A DNA stretch of 62,000 nt from Cryptomeria japonica (taxonomy: Eukaryota > Streptophyta > Pinopsida > Cupressales > Cupressaceae). Within the stretch, counting starts at the first letter, position 1. Each line of letters starts with the position of its first letter. The notes below the pieces were generated by a model. The model saw only the letters and a list, made by a program, of their open reading frames with translations. It had not been told where the DNA came from and did not search any database. A program made the position numbers and the translations under genes. Location of the stretch: positions 123,125,640-123,187,639 of the forward strand of contig NC_081410.1 in the NCBI RefSeq assembly GCF_030272615.1, read 5' to 3'. Positions 23,219-34,255 of this stretch are shown piece after piece.

Positions 23219-25733
23219 TGTTGGCACTGTGTTATCATTGATGTCAATTGATATAGTAGGACAACCGGTATGAGAGAATAGTTGATATGCAGTCATTGAT
23301 GTCAACTAGTATGCATGAAGTGCCCATTGGTGAAGTGACATGTTGATGGTTGAAGAAGGCTTAGGGATGCAAATAGGTAATGCATGAAACCGGTATGAAA
23401 ACATGGCATCAGAATTTGATGAAGAGGCAAAATGATAACATCAGTAAGAGAGCGATATTTTGGGATGTTGATTGTGATGAAGAGACAGAATGTTACAAGA
23501 ATCACATCAACATTAGAGGTGATGTATGTGCAGGCCACCAATATGCAGTTTGATGGGCTCCCACCAACTGAAGATATGAATAAAAGAGAGTGTGCCCAAC
23601 CGGATCCTATGTGCCTAACTAAATATAATGACAATAATGTCATATCAGTGCAATACTGGATGCAGATGTCAAGTCCAGCTACTCCCACCGGTAAGTGCTA
23701 ATACTTGGCTTATCTCACTGCATGCATGGAATGCATCATATCCATATGAGATAAGACATAAAAGTAGAAGGCAAGAGATTGGTGGCTCATACTAGATGTA
23801 CCGGTGAATCACAAAGATTCCTCAGGTGCATGAAATCAAAAGATATGCACTGGATTGATAGGGAAGGCATGATGGTTTGCCGGGACAGATGAATAGTGAT
23901 GGGTTTGTCACTTAGACAAATGACTCTACCACCTTGACAAACCGGTTGAGATGAGAATCAGTCATATGCACAAGGATGAAAGTGAGTCTATAGACACAAA
24001 CATGGAGTTACCAAGATGCAGATGAAGAAAGGTGTTGCCACAGGTGCATAATAGTTGGAATTTGATGGCATGGTGTCATCAAGGGTATCATCGTGTGCAA
24101 GAAAGATAGTTGTCCACCGGTAAACATATCTATCGGTATCTATAGTAGAGATAGTAGATATACTGGGTAAATCAGTGAGAGAACAAAGAGGCAAAGGTGA
24201 AAGGCTCTCACATGATGAAGAGAAGTGCAGATATGAAGGTTAACCAACAAGGTGAGATGTACCGACAGGGTTAGAGAACCGGTAGGCAAGATGGATTGGT
24301 TGTATAAAGAATACATCGGTTAAGTGATTGTTGGTGATCCTATTAGAAGTAACACAAATGTTTAGCTGAGGTGGATACCGACAAAGATGCCACATGGAGT
24401 TGAAGTGGCTTGTGTGCACAGGTCAGTGAAGTGTCGTGTCAGTGAGGTAGTTAGCGGTAGGTCAACATTAATGTCGACTGAGGAAATCACAAGATATGTT
24501 GCAGTGATTTGTGACTCGATGAAGAATGAAGATTTGTGTGATTCTATGACTGAGGTAGGATATCCAATTGTAGATCTGACCTGGAGAAGGCAACCAAGAG
24601 ATCATTCAATGTGATTGACAGAAGCAAATCGATATACAGGGTCATGTTTGCTAAAAATAGCAAACGTATATTAGAAGCCACGAGATTAGCTATGATGGAT
24701 GATATGGAGTAGGCTATCATCTTTGATGCATGATTTTATCTAATTCGATATGCCTCGAGGTCGATGGATGATTACCCTAGTGCACGAAGATTTATTTTTC
24801 TATTCAGGCGAGAAAACTTGGCTATAAATATGCAGACTCTAGGTTGAAGTGGATTGATGCTGGTTGGGGAGAAGAGTGACCCTGAGCAAAGTAGAGAATA
24901 GATAAGACTGAGAAGAGTCAAGGAAAAAAGCATATGAAGCAGAGAGCCAACAAGGAAGGTGAAACTGGTGAGAGGTTTTAGCAGTGACTCAACTGGCAAG
25001 ACCAGGGTAACTGGTAAACTGCAAAGTAAGTTGTAGAGGTGGGAACCGGTAGTGTTCAAGCTAGCTAGACGACAGTGCAGAGGGAAGCAACAATATGTGT
25101 GTATGGGAGAAAATATTCGACAAGTAGAGAGTAGAGAAAGGATAAACTGGTGAGTAGAGTAACCAGCAACAGGTATATGATTTGACTGTTCATCTAACAG
25201 ACTGAGGTAGAATCGGTGTGTCAGTAGCAGCAGGTGAAGGTGAGCAGAGAGATAGAGAGAGAGAGATAGAAGGAAGAGTAGGAGTCAATTGATAAGGTAG
25301 AGGAGGTGAGAAATCGATAGGGTAAAGTGTATGTGGTGGTTACAAGATTCACTTGTAATCAGATTATTACTTTTGTAATTTATTATGTTCATGATAGATC
25401 ATTGAGTTGGAGCTCGGTGCAGGGGTTGGAGCTCCTTGGTTTGGTTCCCTAAATGTTGTAACCGATATTTTTATTGTGAGGCTGAATTGGAGCAGTACAC
25501 TCCAGCAACATTTCTCACTGAGGTTTTTCCCATCTTGGGTTTTGCTCGTATATACTGGTATTATGTGATGTGTATTTTTGTGTGCTTGTTTTATGATATC
25601 TTTCCTTCTCTTACCAATAGGTAAACTTGGCATTAGGATTGGTAACTGGTAATCTCTCTTAGGATGAAAAGGTAAAAGATTTTTGGAAACCACTGATTCA
25701 CCCCCCCCTCTTAGTGGCATATTGTGTCCAACA
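23219..25733 (+). mobile_element. Copia-type solo LTR with TGCTT target duplication
   Basis: The LTR starts TGTTGGCACTGTG and ends with a C-rich run and GTGTCCAACA. It is flanked by TGCTT at 23214-23218 and 25734-25738. The 3' part carries the family hallmark 'gaggtttttcccatcttggg' and 'gattcacccccccctctta'. No internal sequence is present. 'ACCGG' occurs at least nine times, mostly as ACCGGT. Open frames inside (for example 23432-23701 and 24387-24614) are LTR sequence, not genes. It sits between the putative leader and gag of the gypsy element, so it inserted into that element. Confidence 0.8.
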
Positions 25734-25907
25734 TGCTTTATTTCCAACATTAGGAGTAATATATTTCAAGATCAGTATCAACCTATTTAGTAACAAGTGC
25801 AAGACGACAACCCAAAATCTTAACACTTCCATTGCATGCAGTGTCATACAAAATCTTGAGCTAGGTTTCTTCTCTCTACACAAAGTTTAGATGATGTCTT
25901 GGCCTCA

Positions 25908-27740
25908 ATGAGGGGACCAAAGGACTCACTAGAGACAACATGAGTACCAAAAGATCCATTCAGTACACTGAGAAATTCAAAATCTTTTGATGACACACAA
26001 ATACAAGAGCCTACCCAACAATATGCATAAGAAGTACTAGCAGCAATGGTTGAAGTAGAGGTAGAAAACCTTGCAAAATTAATTATCTTTGAATTCCCCA
26101 TCTCTGATTTGGAGAGAGCAATAACACTCAATAATGTACCCCCATCTACTTTCCCAAATTTTTATGGCCTAATAACATAAGACCTAGATACCTTTCTATT
26201 TGAATTTGGCATATTGTGTTGTAGTTATGATTTTTTCATTGATGCCCATATACTTAAGATCTTTCCAACAACTCTAGAGGATGTTGCATTGAGGTGGTTT
26301 ACGCTAGTGGGTAGAAATGGAATCACAACCTATACTATAGTGAATGATTTGTTTTTGCATAAATATCAAATCTATTGTAGAGTTGGAGACACTGAAATGG
26401 AGGACATATTTAGGATGTCCCAAAGGGGATTTGAACCTCTTAAGTATCACATAGAGAGATTTTAGTTATGTATGAAGAAATCTAGGCAAAACATATTCTC
26501 TCCCAAGTCTCATAGGTTGGTGTTTCTAAGAGTAATTAATGAAGACTATATAGATGCACTAAACCTGATGGGGGGAGGTAAAATCTCCCAAGAAACATTT
26601 GAAGACACCTTCAAGCTTTCTAGGAACTACTCCAGGTTTACTTCAAGAACAACAAAAGTTGTAGGCCACTTCCCACTCTTAAGACATCTAATGGTATCTT
26701 TAGGGTGAAATTGAACAATCTTTTTTCCAATATGAAGGAAGATATTATCGGTCATCTAGATACACATCCAATTAGATACTCCTCACATAAAAAATAAATA
26801 AGAGGCAAAGGCTTCTCTCACAAAGTAATAACCCCATTGAAGGCAAAAGAAATCCAATTGTAAATGTAGAAAGATAATTTCTATTTCTGAAGAGAAGTTG
26901 ACCCAACCCAATTTCCAAGAACTGGGGGATGAAGAGGTACAAGTATTCTATATATCCTAGTATAAGATCTAGAAAAATAATCAAGGTATGCTACCACACC
27001 CATTATCTTATAATGCTTCATTTACCGAGGTCACTCAAAATACTGCAAATTAGAATTATCAACCTTGGAATACTATGACCAACCAATGATGGCGAGGTAA
27101 TGCACCATCAAATTGGATGACACAATAAGGGGCATGGACACCTCAATCTCACTATCAATTTCCAAGTTATAATCAATGGTAGAACCCTCACAACCCATGG
27201 TCTTGAACAACCATGACATAGAAACCAACTATGGCAATAGTTTAATGCTTCCTACTCACAACAATAGAAAAACCTAGCCCAATAACCTACTCTTATACCT
27301 AATGAACTTCCTTAGTATCCATCTATTATGTCCAATCAAAATACATCACCTAAACAACCACGAGCACCACAATCTCCTACTCAATTTGTACCCAATCCTA
27401 CTAACAAGCCTATATAATAGGCTTACTCTAATAAGGTAGCACAATATTTAACTTTAAAAGTTGAAATTAGTCATGTCCACCTTTGTTCAAGTAAGACTCT
27501 TGTTGGTCCTACATCTCAACAAATCATAGAGTTATTTGATGAAGAACTGGTATTGGACATTACTAACAATGAATCATCTGAACAACCAAATTCACATGTT
27601 GATGTTTAAATTAAGGAACCCCCTTTCTAGAGAGCCCGACCACATAAAAGTTTAACCATGAGCCCAAGTTTGACCTTCTAGGATAGTTGAAAATTGTGTG
27701 TCAAGATTCCTCTCATTCAAGCTATCAAGGATGTTCCAAT
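25908..27740 (+). pseudogene. Gypsy gag (interrupted by the copia insertion)
   Basis: From ATG 25908 one frame runs to about 26708 with a few stops. It reads 'NVPPSTFPNFYGL', 'DTFLFEFGILC', 'VALRWFTLVGRN', 'IFRMSQRGFEPLKYHIERF', which is the typical gag core of plant gypsy elements of this type. Beyond 26708 the frame decays, but Gln/Asn/Pro-rich words follow, then Cys/Pro-rich text. The last codons before 27741 ('QAIKDVPI') are the conserved gag-protease junction of these elements. Gag would form the cytoplasmic virus-like particle. The copia element inserted exactly in this junction. Confidence 0.75.
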
Positions 27741-29102
27741 TGTTGGCAACAACAATGAAGGAAAAATGAGGGGGGGGGGAGTGAATTAGTTTTCATCGGA
27801 TTATCAAACTTAGCCACAAATGCAAATATGATGAACCGCAACAACAAAAAAGATAAGCAAGTAAAATATCACAACACACAACACCAAGATTTTGATGTGG
27901 AAACCCTAGTTAAGTAAAAAACCACAGTGGGAACCTACCTACAATTAGATGATACTCCACAGTAGTATGTGCAATTATTACAATGGGGAATGCACCTGCA
28001 TTCAGGCTCACTGCCTAGAGCTCACCACTCAAATATAATAACCCATAAGGCTACAACCCTTAGGGAAGCTTCACTACCTTACAAGTAAGTCTCACTGACT
28101 TACAAAATATTTCAACAACAACCCGAAATCAAATGAACTGCAACAATAGCATATGTTAATGCCTGATGTCAGTTTCAATTAAGCACACATGTCTGCTTTG
28201 CATCATTCCAAAAATCTACTCAATCACAATGTTGAAAGATGTATTTTCTTATTCACCCCTTTTTCATTATCTGATAATGTAGACACCACACCCATGCATA
28301 AATTACATAAATATGACACCTATTTATAGAATTCATCAAACTTGACAACAAGGTCGGCTAAACCCCCAACTCACAATTATAAAATTACATTATACGATGC
28401 AAAGATTGACCACCTAACCAATAACATGATATACATGACATAACATGGACCTAAATCAAATCTCCAAATATGCAATACCACTAGAAATCATGCCAAGATC
28501 AACCGCAACACGCTACACCACCAGGAATACCACATTATATGAAGAACAACACTGGATCATGAAAACCGCCAAAAACTCACACAACGATCGATGTGGACCA
28601 TAAAAAAAAGGATACACATAGGAAAGAATAACAAGCATGTTAGAATCATCAACAATAACTACACCAACACCACTCATCAAATCTTCATCGATCAACATCT
28701 GAACCTCAAGAACACTCAAACAACAATGTCTGTCACAAGAGAAAGATAACCCGTGGAGCACCAAATCATGAACCATCTGAAATGAAGATACACAAGAACA
28801 TCCCAATCAATCTCCCAAAATATCAACTCAAGATCTGATCACATTGGAATATACTAGAGTAAATACCAAACTCTACACAACATTGATCAATAAAACCAAA
28901 CTGCAAACTAGATCATATGATATGATCAATTAAGATTTTTGGATCACCAAAACCAATACAGAAAGATATAATGATACTAGAAATACTTCATACACCAAAC
29001 CATGATCCCAATAAACCAATTTACAATCACCAGAGCAATAAATCACATGAATATGTTGACATCAATGACAACAACATATCCTAGCAGCAACGATGTCCAA
29101 CA
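27741..29102 (-). mobile_element. 3' LTR of the copia element (1362 bp)
   Basis: It begins on the minus strand with TGTTGGACATCG at 29102 and ends GTTGTTGCCAACA at 27741. Conserved features are the TATA box (28321-28328), the 'gtgggaaccta'-type stretch near 27930, and a C-rich run ('cccccccc' on the minus strand) at 27772-27780. It is the intact reference for the damaged 5' LTR. Confidence 0.9.
28321..28328 (-). promoter_or_regulatory. TATA box in the copia 3' LTR
   Basis: The minus strand reads TATAAATAGGTGTC, a good TATA box. The equivalent in the 5' LTR is at 40753-40760 (TATAAATAGGTGTC again), so the motif is conserved between the LTRs. Confidence 0.65.
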
Positions 29103-29116
29103 ATCTCCCCCTTTGG
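29103..29116 (-). promoter_or_regulatory. Copia polypurine tract
   Basis: The minus strand reads CCAAAGGGGGAGAT directly before the 3' LTR start. In this family it primes plus-strand DNA synthesis. Further purine tracts of the same type occur at about 29190, 29225 and 29280. Confidence 0.8.
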
Positions 29117-29417
29117 TAGTGATGGCAACATATGGATGTGAAATATAATCAATGCAAAGAAATAACAATCTCTAACAAACTCCCCCTAAGATCAAGTAGA
29201 TAAAATAGTTTTTCACATGCTTCTCCCCCCCTTTGACAACAACGCCAAAGATTCTTAAAACGGAACACCAAACTTACTCTCCCCCTTTGATAAACAAATC
29301 ATGATTCTTTCCTCCTTAAACACATTGACTACTCTAGAAGAGTAGCAACACCAACTCTTCAATCTAGACAAAAGGATAAGAGTGTGAATTCCACCAGATT
29401 GATGCAATTCAATGCAT

Positions 29418-32400
29418 CTAGTTCTCATCAGGAGGGGTAGATACCCCTAACTTGTCTCTCAAATAGACAAATGTATCTATAGGCAAAGGCTTAGTAAAAA
29501 TATCAGCAATTTATTCCATTGTAGACACATATTCTAGCTTCACTTCCTCTTTATTGACTTTTTCACTTAAGAAATGATACTTGATTGATACATGTTTAGT
29601 CTTTGAATGTTGCACCGGGTTCTTTGACATATTAATAGCACTGGAATTATCACAATAAATGACAATAGACTCATCATAGATAACTCTGATATCCTTCAAC
29701 ATTTGCTTTATCCAAACTACCTAAGTGCAATTACTAGCAACAACAATATACTCAGCTTCAACATTAGATAAGGACATTGAATCTTGTTTCTTACTTGCCC
29801 ATGAAACCAACTTCTTACCCAAAAAGAATGCACCGTTGAAGCTATTCTTCTGGTCATCAACAACACTGGCCCAATCAACATTAGTGTAAGCACATAACAT
29901 GAAATCATCATTCCTCGGATGCCACAAACCATAATCCACAGTTCCTTTCAAGTATTTGAATATCCTCTTTACAACAGTGACATGACTTTCTTTCGGATCA
30001 ACTTGATATATTGTAGCCATGCACACAACATGCATAATATCCAGTCTAGTCTGAGTCAAATATAACAGTCCACCAACCATAGATCTATATAAGGTCTGAT
30101 TAGATTTTTAAGATTCATTATTTTTATATAATTTGTACCCACTCACCATAGGAGTTCCAACTGGTTTGGAGTCTTCTAACCCAAACTTCTTCACATGTTT
30201 AGTTTGAGATATAAAAATACCTTTTCCAGTCTGTGAAATCTATAATCCTAAGAAAAATTTCATCTCTCCTATCATAGACATCTCAAATTCTTTCTTCATA
30301 TCATTGACAAACTTTATGCTCAAGTTATCATCTCCTCCAAAGATAATATCATCAACAAAAACTCTAACAATCAAAATGTTATCATTCTCAATCTTGAAAT
30401 ACAAATTACTATCAACAACACCTTTATTAAATCCCAATTTCAACAAATACTTATCCAATCTACCATACCAAGCTCTAGGGGCTTGTTTCAATCCATAAAG
30501 AGCTTTCTTCAGTTTATATACCACATCATTATCATCTGATAATGAAAATCCATCAGGTTGCTCAATGTAGAATTCTTCCTCAAGATCACCATTCAGAAAG
30601 GTTTACTTGACATCTCTTTGATATACCTTGAAATCCTTACAGGCAGCATATGCAAGCAATAGTCTAACAACTTCAAGTCTGGCTACTAGAGTGAAAGTTT
30701 CCTTATAATAAATCTCTTCTTTTTGTGAATATCCTTTGCATACCAATCTTGCTTTATTTCTGATAAATTCAACAACTTCATTCAATTTGTTCCTGAATAC
30801 CCATTTAGTGCTAATCATATTCTTAACTTTAAGTCTAGGCACAAGCTCCCATGTGTTATTCTTTTAAATCTGATCTAATTCTTCTTCCATAGCTTTCATC
30901 CAATTTTCATCTTTGCAAGCTTCAACAACATCTTTAGGTTCAATTTTTGAAATCAAGCATACCTCTTCAACAACTAACCTTCTTCTAGTCGCCACACCTT
31001 TATTTTTATCTCCAATGATCTGATTTTTAGAGTGATTCAATCTTACATACCTCAAAGTCTTCTGATTATTCCGACTTTCAAGTTCATGTACCTCTCCACC
31101 GGTAGCAGCAATATCTGAATTAGGTGTCTCTACTAGATCATTCTACTTCAATTATTCAGTCTGATTTAGTGTTAAAACAACATTATGATCATCACCATAC
31201 CTACATGCTCTGATCTCTTTTACATAGTTCTCATCAACTTTCACATTTGCACTTTCCACTATCTTTCTCAATCTCTTATTGTAGCACCGGTGGGATTTTC
31301 TCTTTGTTGAATATGCCAAGAAAATCCCTTCATCACTTCTTGCATCAAACTTTCCTATATCCTCATTTGTCTTGATATAACACTTGCTAGAAAAAAATAT
31401 GAAATATCTCACAGTTGGAACATGACCAAACCATAGCTCATAAGGAGTCTTACCGGTATCATCGTTTATATGCACTTAGTTGAATGTGTAAACATTAGTG
31501 CTAAAAAATTATCTCCAGTAGATCTTCAGAACATTCCCTTCAATCAACATAATCCTTGAAGCATCCAAGACAGTTTTGTTCTTCCTTTCAACAACTTCAT
31601 TCTATTGTGGGGTTCTAGGAGCAAATAATTATTTTATAATTCCATGCTTCTCACAGAATGAATCAAACTCACCCAAATAGAATTCTCCTCATCTATCAGA
31701 TCTCATACATTTCACCTTCAATCTTGTCTCAATCTCAACCTTTTCTTTGAACATCTTGAATTTATCTAATGCTTCTATTTTTTCCTTCAAAAAGACAACC
31801 TACATCATTTTATAATAATCATGAATATGTAACATAAAGTATTTATCACCTTGCACACTTCTAATGTTTGTAGGTCCACATAGGTTAGTGTGCACAAGAT
31901 CTAGCAGTCCATCAAATGTATACTGCTTACTCTTGAAATAAATTCTTGTTTTCTTACCCATTTGACATTCCTTACATACCAGATTAGCAGGCTTAGTAAT
32001 TTTAGGCAAATCTCTAACAAGTTGTGTAGAACTGATCTTAATCATTGAATCGAAATTAGCATGACACATTCTCCTATGCCACAACCAACTTACATTGATC
32101 TAAGAAATTAAACAACTTTTCTCACCAGCATTCAAATGAAAGATATTACCTTCAGTCTTAGTTCCTGATGTAGTCTTTATACCAGAGGCATTTAAGATTC
32201 TGCGTTTTCCATTGTTGAATTGAAAATCATAACCTTTGTCCACCATCTATCCAAAACTTAAAATATTATGCTTCAAACCTTCAACATACAAGACATCATC
32301 AGTGTTATGCTTTCCATCAAAGGAAATAGAACCTCTATCATAGATTACACAGGCTTTGTCATCTCCAAATCTTACTATTCCACCATCATATCTTTCCATA

Positions 32401-33603
32401 CTCACAAATTTGCTTTTATCACCAGTCATATGATGTGAAAAACTACTGTCAATCAGACATTCATCTTTCTCCTCAACTTTAGCAGCTAGAGCTTTCTCCT
32501 CAATAGTACAGTTTGTGGAATCAACAGGTACCAATCCATCTTTTTTAATAGCAATAAACACAACTTCATCTCCTTCTGATTCTTCATCTGTAACACCTTC
32601 ATCAGTAGTATAATAATAGTTCTTTGGATGCTTATACTTCCACTTAGGCTTGTAAGGCTTATCATAATTCTCATGCTTCTCATATCTATCATTCTTATCA
32701 TGCTTATAAAATTTATCATGCCTATTATACTTAGACATTCTCTCTGGGAATCTAGAAGCAAAGTGTCCTATTTTATTGCAAGAGAAACATTTCAAAGGCA
32801 ATTTCCCATCATAATTACCAGCTCCCTAAGGTAATCTCCAAGCAATCAATGCTTATAGCTCCTCCAATTATCTTTCTTGCTCTTCCATCTCTCTTCTCTC
32901 TCTTTCATATCTGGATATTCTGCATTCCTCGGGATCATAATTCTATTTTTTGGATACAGATGCTTTAAATGTTGTCTTAGACTTTCCATATGATTCACCA
33001 AACTCACTCAGTTCAAATGCACCAATCTTTCCAACTAGCATATCTCTTCTCATAGTAGTCACAGTCTGGATGTCATCAATAGTATCTACATTATGTTTGT
33101 AAGGAGGCAATGATCTTGACACTTTAGCAACAATTTCATCTTCTTCAAGGGTTCCACCGACGCATCTGATACCTAGGAAAAGTTCATTCACCTTAGCCAT
33201 AAAGGAGTTTATGTTCTCATCTTCTCCCATTCTTAGCATCTCATACTTCCCTTTCAAACTCTGCAATTTAGCAACTTTGACTTGTTTATCTCCTTCATAC
33301 AAGGTTTGAAGCTTTTCCCAGATCTCATGTGTAGTATGAAGTCCCATTACATTAGTCATCTCTAAATCAATTAGGGCACTCAACAATTCTTCCTTCATTC
33401 TAATGTTATTTTTAGCTTCCTTGATCTCATCAACAATAACTAGTCCATTTGAAGGAACAAAATAGGCATTCTTAGTAATCTCCAGTAATCCTCTCAAAGA
33501 TATCTCAATTGCACCTCCATCTAGTTCTTCCATATAGCATAATTACTTCCATCAAATCTCAGATTGTCCTTCTTAAGATAACACTTCCACTTTTAGTTGC
33601 CAT
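29418..33603 (-). pseudogene. Copia gag-pol polyprotein with in-frame stops
   Basis: From about 33490 to the stop at 29418 all pieces lie in a single minus-strand frame, broken by more than a dozen stops but no frameshift. One frameshift lies near 33490, between the start (ATG 33603, 'FDGSNYAIW') and 'GLLEITKN'. Domains in order: gag ('LQSLKGKYEMLRMGEDENI'), CCHC knuckle ('CFSCNKIGHFASRFPE', last Cys changed to Arg), protease ('CLIDSSFSHHMTG'), integrase zinc motif ('WHRRMCHANF...CKEC'), integrase core with 'HTNLCGP' where Asp is expected, RT ('LYGLKQAPRAWYGRLDKYL', 'FVDDIIFGG'), RNase H ('VEAEYI', 'CDNSSAINMSKNP') and 'DIFTKPL' at the end. The stops fit C-to-T decay. Confidence 0.9.
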
Positions 33604-33628
33604 CTCGGATCTCCCCAATCGATTAAGC

Positions 33629-33701
33629 TTCTTTCACCAGATTATCAAACTTAACCACAAATGCAAATATGATAAACTACAACAACAACAAAGATAAGAA
33701 A
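33629..33701 (-). mobile_element. Copia 5' LTR, distal fragment
   Basis: 'attatcaaacttaaccacaa' matches 27804-27823 of the 3' LTR. Its end nearest gag is missing: only about 25 bases separate the homology from the gag ATG at 33603, so the terminal CCAACA and the primer binding site are deleted. The last 15 bases (33687-33701) are one copy of the LINE target duplication. Confidence 0.8.
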
Positions 33702-34255
33702 GATGAGACAAAGGGGGTGGATTTGGCGGAGTCCTTGCCCTTGGATCCCCCTCCATGTATGGATGGAGTGAATAATGTCCCGGGTGTTTAGGATGGACCA
33801 AATCCAAATATTTTAAACCTGGATCCCTTGAATGAGGAGGGGGGGATGCAGGGGGAAGTTTGAAGTGTGAGCAGATTTCTTACAGGGATGAGTCCGTGAT
33901 GGAGGTTCATAGGGAACTGGATCCTTCCATCCACCTTATTTTTAAAGTTGGGAACTGATTAGATTCAAACATTCACTATGATGTCACCCAAGATGATGAT
34001 AATCCAAATCCGTTTATTGAGGTTAAAACTAAGCACATAAAAAGGAACTCCCCAAATGGTCATTTCTTAACACTGGTTTCTAGTGGTGTTAAGACTAGAA
34101 ACAAACAAAAGACAGATTATGGATCTGATTTGAGGGCAGTGGGGAGGCCTCCCAATGCGATTATTAGAGAAAAGCATAGTCGAGCATCCATTGCTGATGG
34201 AGTCCAGAGAACACTATAGGACATGGGGATTGGTTCCCCCCATCTAGTCAAATGA
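33702..34255 (+). pseudogene. LINE ORF1, C-terminal part
   Basis: The frame that ends at TGA 34253-34255 can be followed back to about 33870, with two internal stops (at 'VGN*' and 'RTL*'). It reads 'VEVKTKH'-like basic text and 'GRPPNAIIREKHSRASIAD' near the end, which resembles the C-terminal tail of plant LINE ORF1, the nucleic-acid-binding protein. The CCHC knuckles that normally lie further upstream are missing because the copy is truncated. Its stop overlaps the ORF2 start as ATGA (34252-34255). Confidence 0.55.

Noticed and set aside
23432-24614. Two plus-strand frames (89 and 75 codons)
   Set aside because: They lie inside a solo LTR bounded by a target duplication.
25844-26131. Minus-strand Ser-rich frame of 95 codons
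   Set aside because: Antisense to the gypsy gag frame, which has recognisable motifs.
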